Notes: a model not told the origin generated them from the letters alone. Counted from the stretch's first letter, positions 24,643 to 34,405 are shown. The stretch is DNA of 64,000 nt from Opitutia bacterium UBA7876 (GCA_002500665.1 DLRY01000058.1:16985-80984), one strand, 5' to 3'. Numbers and translations: made by a program.

Positions 24643-26175
24643 TTATTTTTCGAACTCATTTTCGAAGCGTTGTTTGATGGATTTGTTGATTTCCTCGATT
24701 GCGGGATCTGCTGGAAAGCGTTCCGCATGCCTTTGAAGTGCTCGAGACGCATCCATATAATTTTCTGTCAGAAATAAGCATCTGGCCCTCACTATCTCTA
24801 GCCCAAGAAAGCCAGATTCGGTTTCTGGATTCAGAGTCAAGAACCTGTCGATGTTTTCCAAAAGTAAGGAGGCATTGATTTGTTCAACTAGAGTTTGGTG
24901 TTCATCCGAGATGAATTTCCTCTCTACCTTGATTGATTCCGCCTTGGCCTGCGCGTATTCTCGAAACTCATACAAGACCTTTGAGCAGTAATGATGAAAG
25001 GTAGATAAGTCGCTTTCCGATAAAAGGCCTCGAAGGAGTTCAATGTTCAGATACTTTCTCGCTTGGTGGTACTGTCCATTCTCGAGAAGGGAGTGAATTT
25101 CAGAAAGAGTTTTTGGTTTTTTGAGTTTTTGATCCAAAGCCCGTGTATGCTTGGGATTAGCCTTAGTTATTTTTTCTTTGGGCATGACTTTGCTTTTCTT
25201 TAGGTTTGAGGAAAAGTGCAACCAAGTGTCGGTAAGCCTAACCAATAATTCTTTTGACTCTGTCTCGTATATTAATTTCTGAAAGCCCTGTGCAAAAGGC
25301 AGTTTTTGACTGCCGAATGGTATACAGTATGGTCCCGTCGCGCTTTTCGTTATTTTTGTTATGATATAAGGCGTTTTGGAAAAGTTTGCCATGGCTGCAA
25401 ATCCACTGGAGCTCCCCATAAAGAAATCCGATTCTTCTACCCATGCCAGTTCATGTGCAAGGTCTTGATTGTTGAGTCGCGGAACAAAGCAATTTTCCAG
25501 AGAAAGAAGTTCACTTGGTTTCTCTTCTAGTTTTCCAAGCAAGACGAAGCAAAGATTAGGGTATACGGTAACGCAATATCTCAAAAACTGCATCCATTCC
25601 CCTATGTCCGAGTCTCTTTCAAGCCATGCATCGTCTGTGTTTTTGTCCTGTGCCCTAAGCCTAAAGTTAAGTGCAACGAAAATCCTGTCTCCCAGCTTTT
25701 TCTTTTTTGTTTTAACTTGTTTCAGTATTGGTGAGGGTGATAGGAGAAAAGGTATCTCATGATGCTTTTTATGGTATTCGTTGATGTCATTGTGGAGAGT
25801 TATTTCCGAATGATGGTAACGACTGAGAGATAATGGAGAGGTCCTTTTTTCATATGCTTGAAGGTAACTTAGGAAATAAGCCTGAACCAGAGCGTCCTGT
25901 TCTTTAGCGAACCGTGACCGAATAGCTTGCATAAAGGAATCTCGATTCCTGAAAAACTTGCAACTTTTTGCCAATGGATGAAAATCAAATACTTTTCTCA
26001 AATCCTTTAGGAAACCTTGGTAATTGTTTTTATTGATATAGGTGTTTTGAAACAGACATGCGGGGTCGTCTACATCAGCACAAACAAAAATATCAACCCC
26101 CTCACATTTGCAATATTTGGCCTTGATCGAAGTCTTTACACACCAAGTTATCAAATCTCCGAGTGCGTAGGGCAT
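24643..26175 (-). CDS. putative glycosyltransferase-like protein with TPR-like C-terminus
   Basis: The 510-residue protein has no clear family. Residues 130-310 look like a GT-B-type C-terminal half: IFVALNFRLR near 170, FVLLGKLEE near 210, then DFFMGSSSGFAAMANFSKTPYIIT near 250, which resembles the donor-site loop of putative surface-carbohydrate glycosyltransferases. Residues 340-510 are helical and TPR-like (HSLLENGQYHQARKYLNIELLRG, CLFLTENYMDASRALQRHAERFP). It probably adds a sugar or acts as a partner within the glycan cluster. An ATG is used; 162 bases with no obvious feature separate it from the GT2 gene downstream. Confidence 0.55.
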   Translation of the reverse strand: MPYALGDLITWCVKTSIKAKYCKCEGVDIFVCADVDDPACLFQNTYINKNNYQGFLKDLRKVFDFHPLAKSCKFFRNRDSFMQAIRSRFAKEQDALVQAYFLSYLQAYEKRTSPLSLSRYHHSEITLHNDINEYHKKHHEIPFLLSPSPILKQVKTKKKKLGDRIFVALNFRLRAQDKNTDDAWLERDSDIGEWMQFLRYCVTVYPNLCFVLLGKLEEKPSELLSLENCFVPRLNNQDLAHELAWVEESDFFMGSSSGFAAMANFSKTPYIITKITKSATGPYCIPFGSQKLPFAQGFQKLIYETESKELLVRLTDTWLHFSSNLKKSKVMPKEKITKANPKHTRALDQKLKKPKTLSEIHSLLENGQYHQARKYLNIELLRGLLSESDLSTFHHYCSKVLYEFREYAQAKAESIKVERKFISDEHQTLVEQINASLLLENIDRFLTLNPETESGFLGLEIVRARCLFLTENYMDASRALQRHAERFPADPAIEEINKSIKQRFENEFEK

Positions 26176-26246
26176 AATCGAAAAATCGTAAATCGCTGGA
26201 AAACTTGAATTAATAGAGGTATTGGTTTTTACAAAGGGAATTTTAT

Positions 26247-27353
26247 TCAGTTGGTGGAGTTCTCGAAACTTTTCCGTTTGAGGTCGATTTGTTGGAGAAG
26301 GGGTTCCGTGTTCTTATGCTTGCTCAATTCGTGAAGAAGTAAATCCCATGCCGGTTGGATCAGGTCGCTATTAAAATCCGCACCTGCTTTCATTCTCGAA
26401 GTGGTAAAGGTGAAAAGTTTCTCTATGTCTTCCACCAATGGCAGAAGATTTACCAAATCACTGGTGCAATAACTTTTGAGAAATCGTTTTACCACATATT
26501 TTGGTGTTAACTCTCGGTTAATATGCAAATGGTCATAGGTAGAAAGGGTTTCGAATAGCCTAAGTTCATCGATCACTATCTCAAAAGAAGGAAAGTATAT
26601 TATGCTCTCGGATGTGTGACTCTTGAGGAATTCCTGAATGGCTATCATGTTTTTTGCCTTGCAGATAAAACTTTGAGTCACATTGTCGACTCCCGTCCAT
26701 TTTTTCGGCCATGCGTATCTCTGTGGGCTAATTGTAAGAATCCAGTTGAAAGGCTTTCCCTTCCTTAGTTTTTTTAAACTTGCAAGGATGGACTCCAATG
26801 ACTCAAGGATTTCGTCGACCGACAATTGGTCGAACCCTTTACTCTCGTCCATTTCCATTCCAAAAAAAGCGTTAACGATTCGGCCATTTTTCTTTCTGTA
26901 ATAAATAGTCGTTCCGAGAGTTGTAACAAAAGTATCTGCTGAGCCAATCTCCTCGCGACACTCTTGATCAAGCCTTCTCATTTCATGCAAAACTAACTCC
27001 TTGGAGTTCTTCCCATAATGACGAAGTCTGAAATACTCATAGGCCATGTGATCATTTTTTGAGAATTCGTAGATTCTCTCATCCGAATAATCCTCCTCCT
27101 CAAGCAACCTCAGAAATAAGTTTTCCATAGCCTTGACCTGATAATAGGCACAGATTTGTCTTTCGAAATAAAAGTGAAAGCCGAAGGGAAGCATGAAGGA
27201 CTGTAGATTTTGAGCGAAGCAACTTCCGAAAGAACAAAACTTGTGGTTAAGATTCTCGATGATCGGCTTTTTATCAACCTCGATAAGTAATGGCTCCAGC
27301 CATTGGGCATCTTTTAAAAAATCATTTGATATGGAGTAAGGTATGTTCTTCAT
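26247..27353 (-). CDS. GSCFA-domain protein
   Basis: This 368-residue protein carries the GSCFA signature SFGSCFAQNLQ at about residues 42-52, which names the family. The family has an SGNH-hydrolase-like arrangement with the Ser in GSCFA, a conserved TLGTTIYY near 150, WILTISPQRYAW near 225 and a terminal D-H pair in STYDHLHINRE near 290. These proteins are linked to polysaccharide modification, but a defined reaction is not known to me. It sits between a reductase and a large glycosyltransferase-like gene and is probably an acyl-transferring or hydrolysing enzyme acting on the glycan. Confidence 0.85.
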   Translation of the reverse strand: MKNIPYSISNDFLKDAQWLEPLLIEVDKKPIIENLNHKFCSFGSCFAQNLQSFMLPFGFHFYFERQICAYYQVKAMENLFLRLLEEEDYSDERIYEFSKNDHMAYEYFRLRHYGKNSKELVLHEMRRLDQECREEIGSADTFVTTLGTTIYYRKKNGRIVNAFFGMEMDESKGFDQLSVDEILESLESILASLKKLRKGKPFNWILTISPQRYAWPKKWTGVDNVTQSFICKAKNMIAIQEFLKSHTSESIIYFPSFEIVIDELRLFETLSTYDHLHINRELTPKYVVKRFLKSYCTSDLVNLLPLVEDIEKLFTFTTSRMKAGADFNSDLIQPAWDLLLHELSKHKNTEPLLQQIDLKRKSFENSTN

Positions 27354-27360
27354 TTTGATG

Positions 27361-28218
27361 TTATTTTACTATTGCATTTATCGTCTCCCATACGTCGGGC
27401 GACCACATTCGAAGCAAACTATAACTGGAAGTTGTGTCTAGAGTGGTGTTTCGGGGAATCTCGCTTTGGGGAATGCCGGCATTTTTTGCGGTGCTTTTCT
27501 TGACCAAAGCTGGATTCACTCCCAGTTTTTCAGCTATCTCAGTCGAAATTTCGTAATAAGAAACATCTTTGTTTCCACCTGCATGGAAAGTCCCAAAATA
27601 TCTATTTTGAGCTACTGAAACCATGAACCTCGCCGCGAATTCCAAAGGGATAGGAGAGATGCGAAGGTCTGCAAATGTGTGAATGGTTCGGCAGTCGTTC
27701 AATTTTTTTACCCAATCGCCAAACAACTCCACTTCATTTCCCAATACCTTAGACAGTCGAACAATAGATGTTCGAGGGAGTTTCTTCAAACAGTCTTCGA
27801 CTTGTAGCTTTTGTTTGCCGTAAACCGTCAAAGGATTTGTTTTGCCTTTAATCTTGTTGTTTGGAGTCGTACCGTCGAATACCATGCTTGTTGAGGGGAA
27901 CACGGTATGTATGTTCCTTTCGGAAAATCTTCGAATCAAGAATAGAGTGTTTGTAACATTGACGAAGTTTGAACTTATTGGATTCAATCGGCAAAACTTA
28001 AGGCTGGAAACGCATGCGCAAAAAAAAACAGTATCGATGTTTTCAGGTATTTCCCATTCGCTCAAGTCTTGGCTCAAATCCAAGTGAACTCTACCTTTTT
28101 GAAAGCAAATGGCTGAATCTCTTGAAGTGCCAATAAACTCTTTGCCCAGACCTTCTAAGATAAGCTCAATCTGACTCCCGATTTTGCTGTCAGCACCTAC
28201 CAGTAGTGCTTTTTTCAT
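27361..28218 (-). CDS. NAD(P)-dependent sugar reductase/epimerase (RmlD-like)
   Basis: About 285 residues from the ATG at 28218, one base past the stop of the preceding methyltransferase gene, giving strong coupling. It is an extended short-chain dehydrogenase: the cofactor motif is LLVGADSKIGSQIE at residues 5-18, and the active-site Tyr-Lys pair is in TVYGKQK near residue 145. DLRISPIPLEFAARF and FHAGGNKDVSYYEI resemble the substrate end of RmlD-type dTDP-4-dehydrorhamnose reductases. It likely reduces a 4-keto sugar nucleotide made by another enzyme, but the donor nucleotide cannot be fixed from sequence. The frame is open upstream to 28290. Confidence 0.78.
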   Translation of the reverse strand: MKKALLVGADSKIGSQIELILEGLGKEFIGTSRDSAICFQKGRVHLDLSQDLSEWEIPENIDTVFFCACVSSLKFCRLNPISSNFVNVTNTLFLIRRFSERNIHTVFPSTSMVFDGTTPNNKIKGKTNPLTVYGKQKLQVEDCLKKLPRTSIVRLSKVLGNEVELFGDWVKKLNDCRTIHTFADLRISPIPLEFAARFMVSVAQNRYFGTFHAGGNKDVSYYEISTEIAEKLGVNPALVKKSTAKNAGIPQSEIPRNTTLDTTSSYSLLRMWSPDVWETINAIVK

Positions 28219-28219
28219 A

Positions 28220-29374
28220 TTACGGGTTGAAGCTTTTCGGAGGAAGGATGCATTGAAAGTCTTGGTCCTCGAACCTCTTTGATATTTCAAGAGCTACGGG
28301 GTAAGGGAAGGTCAGAAAGACAAAAGCATCCTTACCGAGTTCAGAAGGGCTCAAAATGGGAAGGCCAAAATGTTTCTTGCCTTGCCGGCTCTCGTCCTCG
28401 TCGACGAAAAACTTTAGTCGTTGGCCAATCTGATTACGCAACCAGGTGCCGGCAATAGAAGTTCCCAAGCAACCAAGCATCATGTCCCCCGACAGTTTGT
28501 TGATTTTTTTTATAATTTCATTGAGCCACCTCAAGTGAGATGAGAGCATACCGCAGGGGCGTGCCGGTCCAAGATTGTTCTTAAATGATTTTTTGTTGAT
28601 GTCGTTCCGTGCGACAAGGACTATTTCCTTAGTTATGCAACTCGTTGAAAGGGATAGAATTTCAAAGCCACTTGCCGTTACCAAGTTTGACAAGGTACGC
28701 GGCACAAAATGCGTACAATGATCGGCAACGGTTATGATGAAGGGGTTGTCATTGCAGTTGGGCACGTTGATCAACACTATTCCCATATGCTTAACGATAT
28801 CTTTTAACTGAACCAAATATTCAAAGGGGTCGGGAATATGCTCAAGGGAGTGTATGGAAACTACTACGTCAAAGTTGTGCGGGATGCGGTTTATACTAGT
28901 TGTGTAAAAGTCTTTGACCCCATCTATGCAAAGGATTGTTTCCCTTGCCTTTTCGTTTACATCAGCTGCATAAAGTTTCCACTCCGGTAGGTTTTTATTC
29001 CAGACTCGAAGGAAGTTTCCTCCGCCAGGACCAATTTCAAGTAATTTGCCTTGCTTGGAAATTATCTTCTTCTTGAGTAAATCGTCTACGATTACATCAG
29101 ACCTTAGGGTACTCCCTCCGCTCTTTATTATGGGGTGGTCGCTGTAGTCACCTTGGTGATAAATTTCGTAATTCTCGTAGATTTTAGTTATGTCTTGAAA
29201 CCATCTTTGACTCGTTATCGTTTGGGAAAAACCACATTGGTTACAAACAGCTAAGGTGCCTAATTTCGGCCAAGCTTTGCAATCGGAGGTTACGCCCGAT
29301 ATTTTTTCGCAGTTCGGAATTATAAGCAAATCACTCGACTTGCAAACATGGCAGATTGGTTTTTTTTTGTCCAA
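28220..29374 (-). CDS. sugar C-methyltransferase-like SAM enzyme
   Basis: This 384-residue protein has three parts. An N-terminal zinc-binding domain with CHVC and CNQC pairs (about residues 9-12 and 44-47) is typical of sugar C-methyltransferases. A SAM-binding Rossmann fold follows with LLEIGPGGGNFLR near 108 and a conserved HSLEHIPDP near 172. The C-terminal domain ends with a Rossmann-like VDEDESRQGKKHFGLPIL. The layout matches the NovU/TylC3 type that methylates a nucleotide sugar at carbon. The start appears to be a TTG at 29374, since the family start lies there and no ATG precedes the first CxxC. It is coupled to the downstream reductase gene. Confidence 0.82.
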   Translation of the reverse strand: MDKKKPICHVCKSSDLLIIPNCEKISGVTSDCKAWPKLGTLAVCNQCGFSQTITSQRWFQDITKIYENYEIYHQGDYSDHPIIKSGGSTLRSDVIVDDLLKKKIISKQGKLLEIGPGGGNFLRVWNKNLPEWKLYAADVNEKARETILCIDGVKDFYTTSINRIPHNFDVVVSIHSLEHIPDPFEYLVQLKDIVKHMGIVLINVPNCNDNPFIITVADHCTHFVPRTLSNLVTASGFEILSLSTSCITKEIVLVARNDINKKSFKNNLGPARPCGMLSSHLRWLNEIIKKINKLSGDMMLGCLGTSIAGTWLRNQIGQRLKFFVDEDESRQGKKHFGLPILSPSELGKDAFVFLTFPYPVALEISKRFEDQDFQCILPPKSFNP

Positions 29375-29398
29375 AATCTTTTGGTTGCAGGAATGAAT

Positions 29399-30829
29399 TT
29401 ATCTAACCTTAATCCACTCTTGGCCCTCTTTCCCAAAAAGTAAATCCACTAGGCGGTAAGCTATATTCTCTTCGACTGAACCGATGTTAAAGTAATGATT
29501 TTGCCTAAGTTCGTTTATTGAATCTTGAAACCTATTCGGATTACTCAGACAGGAGGATGTTTCGGAGATAAGATTCTGCAAGTCGCTGACAATCGGTCCG
29601 AGTTTGTCTCTTTTCGAATGATAGTTCTGGCCCATTATTGTGTGCATGGTGGGGCGTTTGATGTTTTGAAAGGTAATTGACGGTCTGCTGGTGGAGAGGC
29701 TGAATGTGAAAGCGGAAGAAGAACAGTCTGAAATGGATAAAGCAGATCTTTCAAAACTTTCTCTGTAAGATGGTTCAGCATCAAAGCAATACCGTTGTTC
29801 GTTTCTGAATTCTGAATTTATTTTATCGATTACATTTCTGTGAGCCTTTAAATGTAATGCATTTGGGTGAGGTCTTAAAATGACTCTCTTTTTGGGGAAT
29901 TCGTTAAGCAGTCGTTCTACGATTTCAAATCCCCGAGTTGGAAGAGACTGGTACTCCTGTCTGTAGAAAGTAGAGTTTTCATCCCATGATGTTGGGATGA
30001 AGAGGATGGAGTCCTGCTGAGATGCTCTTGACTTATTGAACTTGATAGCACGATCCAAACTAATCGAACCTACGGGCGCCAACCATTTCTCCTTCCCGTC
30101 ATTTAGCACTTCTATGCAGGATCGGTATACCCCTAAGTAGGCCTTGGTAGGCAAGAAGAAATAATCGAAGAAGGGAATGATTTGTTTGTTATAGTAGGAA
30201 CTGACGTACTCGTCGCTATGCTTCATATCTATAAACGCCTCGACCGTATTTGTAGCATGCAGAAAATGAATCGCTTTGGGAGTGTCTCTGCTTCGACAAA
30301 AGTCATGCCTTATTAACGAATCGTCCGCTATGAAGAGTCTTGAATACTTGAGCATATAGTATTCAAAAAATGGATGCATTCCAGATAGGATTTTGCATGC
30401 GGGATGAAAATTACTTTGAGCATTCTCGTTCTCAAGCAAGAGGATTACGTTGATCCCAAGTTCGGCCAAAATACTGGGGATTTCTCCGTACATACTTTTG
30501 AAATTCGATGGGATCTTAAAGGTGATCGACGGTTTGCCATCCAACAATTCTTCGCAGATTCTTGTTACCTCGGAAGGCTCGTAAGAATCGAGGAACTCGA
30601 TATAATCGATTACTGAACTCCATCCGTCCTGAAGAAATTTTTTCTTCAAGGAAATAGAATTTTTTTTGGTTGCGAGAACCAGCATGCTGGTTTTTTTGAT
30701 GCGAAGGTTATGATCGGAACCCAATTCTGGGATTTCCATGGTTCCACCAAGCTCTGGCGAATAAGAAGAAATAAAGTCTGAAAGAAACTTGCCCTGGCCG
30801 TGGTCAGGGTATACGGCAACACATTTCAC
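29399..30829 (-). CDS. CDP-glycerol glycerophosphotransferase-like glycan protein
   Basis: The 476-residue protein resembles TagB/TagF-type and related GT-B transferases. The C-terminal half contains KRVILRPHPNAL near residue 315 and the loop SISDCSSSAFTFSLSTSRPSI near 370-390, matching the R-P-H-P and D-x-S-S motifs of that superfamily. The N-terminal 200 residues have no recognised domain. It could transfer a polyol phosphate or a sugar onto the glycan. It starts with GTG at 30829, 16 bases before the stop of the preceding 691-residue gene. No CDP-glycerol synthesis gene is in the window, so the substrate is unknown. Confidence 0.6.
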   Translation of the reverse strand: MKCVAVYPDHGQGKFLSDFISSYSPELGGTMEIPELGSDHNLRIKKTSMLVLATKKNSISLKKKFLQDGWSSVIDYIEFLDSYEPSEVTRICEELLDGKPSITFKIPSNFKSMYGEIPSILAELGINVILLLENENAQSNFHPACKILSGMHPFFEYYMLKYSRLFIADDSLIRHDFCRSRDTPKAIHFLHATNTVEAFIDMKHSDEYVSSYYNKQIIPFFDYFFLPTKAYLGVYRSCIEVLNDGKEKWLAPVGSISLDRAIKFNKSRASQQDSILFIPTSWDENSTFYRQEYQSLPTRGFEIVERLLNEFPKKRVILRPHPNALHLKAHRNVIDKINSEFRNEQRYCFDAEPSYRESFERSALSISDCSSSAFTFSLSTSRPSITFQNIKRPTMHTIMGQNYHSKRDKLGPIVSDLQNLISETSSCLSNPNRFQDSINELRQNHYFNIGSVEENIAYRLVDLLFGKEGQEWIKVR

Positions 30830-30845
30830 ATGAAAGGCACGGACT

Positions 30846-32921
30846 TTATTTGTTTAGAAATTCAGATAGTTCGGATAAAATCCGGGGTTCGATTAGAACG
30901 CATTTTTCTTCCACATTATCATAGAGCCACATTTCATCCTCAAGAGGGTATGCTTCGCACTCAAAAGACTTTGTTTTTTCAAGGTATGCGGAGGCCAGAT
31001 CACTTAACCCAACTTGCTTGAGAAAAACGGCCCAATAAAAACATACGAAAAAAGGATCGGACCTAGATTTTTCAAAGGCTACCTCGAAGGATTGATATTT
31101 TTCCAGAAAGACGGCTAATTTCTCATCAATGAGTTTTTCATCCTTAAGCAGCCCAGCATTCATTAAATAATAGACACACCACTCTACTGCATGAGAATCA
31201 ACCATTAGCAGCTCAAAGCTAATCTCCGAAAAAAACCTTTTTGCATCCTCAACCTGATTTTTCATTATCAGAGGAAAGCATAAGGAACACAACTTAAGGA
31301 ATCCGAAATGATTCTTTGAGCCTTCGAAGGCTTTTATTCCTAATTCGTAATTCCCAGACATTATAAGATAGGTGGAGTAGAAAGATATTAGTGTAGGGTT
31401 TGAACTTTGGGTTCGAAGGTCCGCGGCCCAGAACTCAAGACTTTTTTGGACCAAGTCGAGATGCTCTTCAATTATGCCGGGTTTAAGAAATTTTCTGAAA
31501 AGTCTTCTTGAAGTCCACAAGGCGAAAACGAATTTGTCGAACTTGCCGTGTTGTAATTGATTTGCTCTGCCCGAGTTGATGTAATCCTTTGCAAGGTCCC
31601 ATTTTTCCTCTATTCCAAGATGCAGCAAATAGGCGAGTTGCTGGTCCGGAGTGTGAGTTCGAGAACCGTTAGGAGCGATTACTTCAGAGTATATTTCGGC
31701 CCAATTTTCTACTTGATTTTTAAAATTGGTGTAGGACGGTATCCAATCCGAAAGCTTCTTCGTAAGATGAGTCCTTTTGATGAATCTGAAGGCGAGGTTT
31801 TTTTTGCCTTCTTCTACAAGAAAGGCGGCGGAGGTGTTTCGTTGAAAAATAAATTTTGATACCAAGTGTTCAAACGGGTCTCCGTCCTCCTTAGTGGGCA
31901 AATCATCACCCCGTTTCCGCTTATACGAAAGTTTTCCAAGTTCAGGATATTCAGACGGTAATCTCTCTGGCTTTGCGGGTTGTTCGATTAGTCCGAGTAC
32001 GTATTGCTTGATGTAATGAGGACTGAAATTGCCTAAGTCTACTTCTGAGGGGCGAAATTTACTTTCGAGATCTTCTGGATTTAGCAAGTCCTTGATGAAT
32101 GCTCTTATTGATTTCGCGGGGTTATAAGAGGCGAATACCTCAAGGGTTGGAATGCCCATTGAGATTTCCCGGAAAGGCGAAAATGGATTCTCACTCCATA
32201 ATATGACACGAATATCGTCTCTTATTGCGGTTGCGATGAAGATCATGAGTTCCTGTGGAGGAAGCGATTCAGGATCTAGGAGAATTCCTTTCGCATTCGC
32301 AATTTGTTCAGCGACTTGGCTATCGTGTATACTTTCGGTTGACAAATTGATAGCCGAGAAGCCTTCGATTGAACAAACAGAATTGGCGATTCGGGTAAGT
32401 TCTAGGGCAGTGAAACTTTTCTCTTCATTGCTGTGACTTGAATTGATTATACACCAGTTCGAGGGATTCTTGACTCGGGTTCCGAAATCAGGGACAACCG
32501 GTGGCACATGACGGAGGCTTTTTTCCAGGTAAGAATCGAAGTCTTCGGGGACATGATTTAGGACTTCCTCGTGCCTTAGCTCAGAAAGTATAAGGTCGAA
32601 GTCGTTAGATCTGAAGTATTCGAGTTGATCGGATATTGTGTGCTTTGCGGAAAATAATAGAAGACCTATTTTTTTACAGCTAGTTTTAGGCGAAGTGGGA
32701 AGAGGTGCATCTATGCAAGTCAGCAAAACGGAGTCAAAGTCGATATTTTCAATAGTTCGCGCTTTCTCTGGGAGTTCCGGAAGATGACGATTAAGATTAC
32801 GAGGGGAATTGATAATAGCAGTACACAATTCACCTGAAAGGATTTGACTCAACCATGGGCAAAAAGAATCAGCTAACTGTCGTTCCCCATTGTTGGCAGG
32901 ATTAGAAACTACCATATTCAT
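30846..32921 (-). CDS. large glycan-cluster protein of unknown family
   Basis: This 691-residue soluble protein has no signal peptide or clear membrane segment. The N-terminal 330 residues look like a two-domain Rossmann/GT-B-like body (IGLLLFSAKHTISDQLEYFRS near 85 and a glycosyltransferase-like LDPESLPPQELMIFIATAI near 215). Residues 410-690 are a solenoid of helical hairpins resembling TPR repeats. I do not recognise the family. By position, between the dioxygenase and the CDP-glycerol-like gene, it probably acts on the same glycan. The ATG start is preceded by no clear ribosome-binding site. Confidence 0.55.
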   Translation of the reverse strand: MNMVVSNPANNGERQLADSFCPWLSQILSGELCTAIINSPRNLNRHLPELPEKARTIENIDFDSVLLTCIDAPLPTSPKTSCKKIGLLLFSAKHTISDQLEYFRSNDFDLILSELRHEEVLNHVPEDFDSYLEKSLRHVPPVVPDFGTRVKNPSNWCIINSSHSNEEKSFTALELTRIANSVCSIEGFSAINLSTESIHDSQVAEQIANAKGILLDPESLPPQELMIFIATAIRDDIRVILWSENPFSPFREISMGIPTLEVFASYNPAKSIRAFIKDLLNPEDLESKFRPSEVDLGNFSPHYIKQYVLGLIEQPAKPERLPSEYPELGKLSYKRKRGDDLPTKEDGDPFEHLVSKFIFQRNTSAAFLVEEGKKNLAFRFIKRTHLTKKLSDWIPSYTNFKNQVENWAEIYSEVIAPNGSRTHTPDQQLAYLLHLGIEEKWDLAKDYINSGRANQLQHGKFDKFVFALWTSRRLFRKFLKPGIIEEHLDLVQKSLEFWAADLRTQSSNPTLISFYSTYLIMSGNYELGIKAFEGSKNHFGFLKLCSLCFPLIMKNQVEDAKRFFSEISFELLMVDSHAVEWCVYYLMNAGLLKDEKLIDEKLAVFLEKYQSFEVAFEKSRSDPFFVCFYWAVFLKQVGLSDLASAYLEKTKSFECEAYPLEDEMWLYDNVEEKCVLIEPRILSELSEFLNK

Positions 32922-32988
32922 GATGATGGAATCGCAGGAAATAATTCAATAAGATGGTTTATAATTTTGAGTCGAAGACACTGGATTT

Positions 32989-33741
32989 TCAAGGCAAATA
33001 CCACATCGACTGAAGCAGTACACGATCTCTTTCCTTGAATGCGTTGAAGCTCTTTCTTGCGTGAAGTATCTTTTGATCATTAAACAAAAAGGCATCATCG
33101 GATTCACATCTGAATTCCATTACTGATGAGCTTTCTTCCTTATTGGAAAGGTATGAGAAAAAACGATCGCACATATCCTTGACAAACTTTTCACTTTTAT
33201 CCGTTCTGTAATAATTCCAGAAAATCTTGCCAGTTCCTTCGGTTACGATTATGGGTGTTCTGTGAGAAACATTTTCATTCCCCTTTGAAATCGTAACCTC
33301 CGTATGGAGAAGGTCTTGAAGGAGACCTTCATCCTCTTTTTCCAAGTCATTCAGCAGCCGATTAATCGGATAAAATAGATTTTCTCCCCCACTCACAGCT
33401 TGTTTCTTCATAATGAAGAAATTTACTTCAGGCCCCCTCGCAAACCAGGCATTGTCGCTGTGGAAGGGTTGAGCGGTAGTACTATGAGCATAGGCTGAAG
33501 ATTTATCGATCTGGTTAGATATCTCCCACCATTTCTTTTGAGTTAACTCACCCTCGAACGAAATATGACGCATATCCGGGGTCAAACTGCACTCTTTCTC
33601 AAGATAGTCGAACCATGATTTTTCTGTGAAGTTCTCGTCACATGCTTTTCGTAAGATCAAAGGAGAGTCTTCCTTGCGAAACCCTAGAATACGATGCTTA
33701 AGCTCTTCTAAGGTGCTTTCGTTTTTATCTAGTATTATCAT
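32989..33741 (-). CDS. TauD/TfdA-like Fe(II)/2-oxoglutarate dioxygenase
   Basis: About 250 residues from the ATG at 33741. The iron-binding facial triad is visible as FHSDN (His and Asp near residue 95) and a distal His in KILHARKSF near 228, with a 2-oxoglutarate-binding Arg in ERDRVLLQSM. The family hydroxylates or desaturates small molecules, including amino acids and activated acyl groups. It overlaps the wbqC-like gene by 17 bases, so translation is coupled, and it forms a trio with that gene and the short DegT gene. A TTG two codons earlier (33747) is an alternative start. Its substrate here is unknown. Confidence 0.78.
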   Translation of the reverse strand: MIILDKNESTLEELKHRILGFRKEDSPLILRKACDENFTEKSWFDYLEKECSLTPDMRHISFEGELTQKKWWEISNQIDKSSAYAHSTTAQPFHSDNAWFARGPEVNFFIMKKQAVSGGENLFYPINRLLNDLEKEDEGLLQDLLHTEVTISKGNENVSHRTPIIVTEGTGKIFWNYYRTDKSEKFVKDMCDRFFSYLSNKEESSSVMEFRCESDDAFLFNDQKILHARKSFNAFKERDRVLLQSMWYLP

Positions 33742-34405
33742 TAACAAGTTTTATAGATTTCAGGGACTGGATTATCTCTTCCCTTTCTACGTTTAACAAG
33801 TTGTCAACAATTGAAAGACCAGGCGCGGTCGTGAGGAAACTCAGTTTGATCGATTCTGAATCAAAGTTCTCAAGGCTGTAAAATGCTTTTCCTCCGGGCA
33901 AATTGACATACTCGGTTGCATTCTCTTTTTTGCAAATATCGATAATTCTTTCCTCACCCTTGAGATGATCATTTTCATAGGCGGCCGAAGAAACGACAAT
34001 TTCGGTTTCTATATCGAGTAAGTCGCATATTATAGAGATGCTATTTAGAAGGTAGACATTAAGGGAGTCATGTTGGTGGAAAATTATTCTGCCGATTGTT
34101 TCTTTATGCTCACTAAAAAGGCATTTTTTTGTGCGTGAATGTCTGATTTGTGCAAACAAGGTCTCTTTCCACCCATGATCTTCAGAGATTTTGTGCTCAT
34201 TTATCCGCTTGTTAATACTGGCTTTCTTCAAGCAAATGTTGATTTGATGCTTTCTGCCTCCAAGTGAAATGAAGTTTTTATGAATCCATCCCTTTCTTAT
34301 AAAATTTACATCATCGAAAATAATAAATTTATCAACAGATTGGATAAGTTGCCAATACCCTAAGTAAGGCAAGAAATAGGGCTGCATGATAGCTATTCTT
34401 TTCAT
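33725..34405 (-). CDS. WbqC-family protein
   Basis: This 226-residue protein matches the WbqC family by its N-terminal signature MKRIAIMQPYFLPYLGYWQL, the DDVNFIRKGWIHKN block and the later YVNLPGGKAFY block. The family is found in O-antigen and sugar clusters and is suspected to transfer an amino-acid-like or acyl group, but the reaction is not established. Here the gene overlaps the short DegT gene by four bases (34402-34405) and the dioxygenase gene by 17, so the three proteins are probably made in fixed proportion. ATG start. Length is normal for the family. Confidence 0.85.
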   Translation of the reverse strand: MKRIAIMQPYFLPYLGYWQLIQSVDKFIIFDDVNFIRKGWIHKNFISLGGRKHQINICLKKASINKRINEHKISEDHGWKETLFAQIRHSRTKKCLFSEHKETIGRIIFHQHDSLNVYLLNSISIICDLLDIETEIVVSSAAYENDHLKGEERIIDICKKENATEYVNLPGGKAFYSLENFDSESIKLSFLTTAPGLSIVDNLLNVEREEIIQSLKSIKLVNDNTR

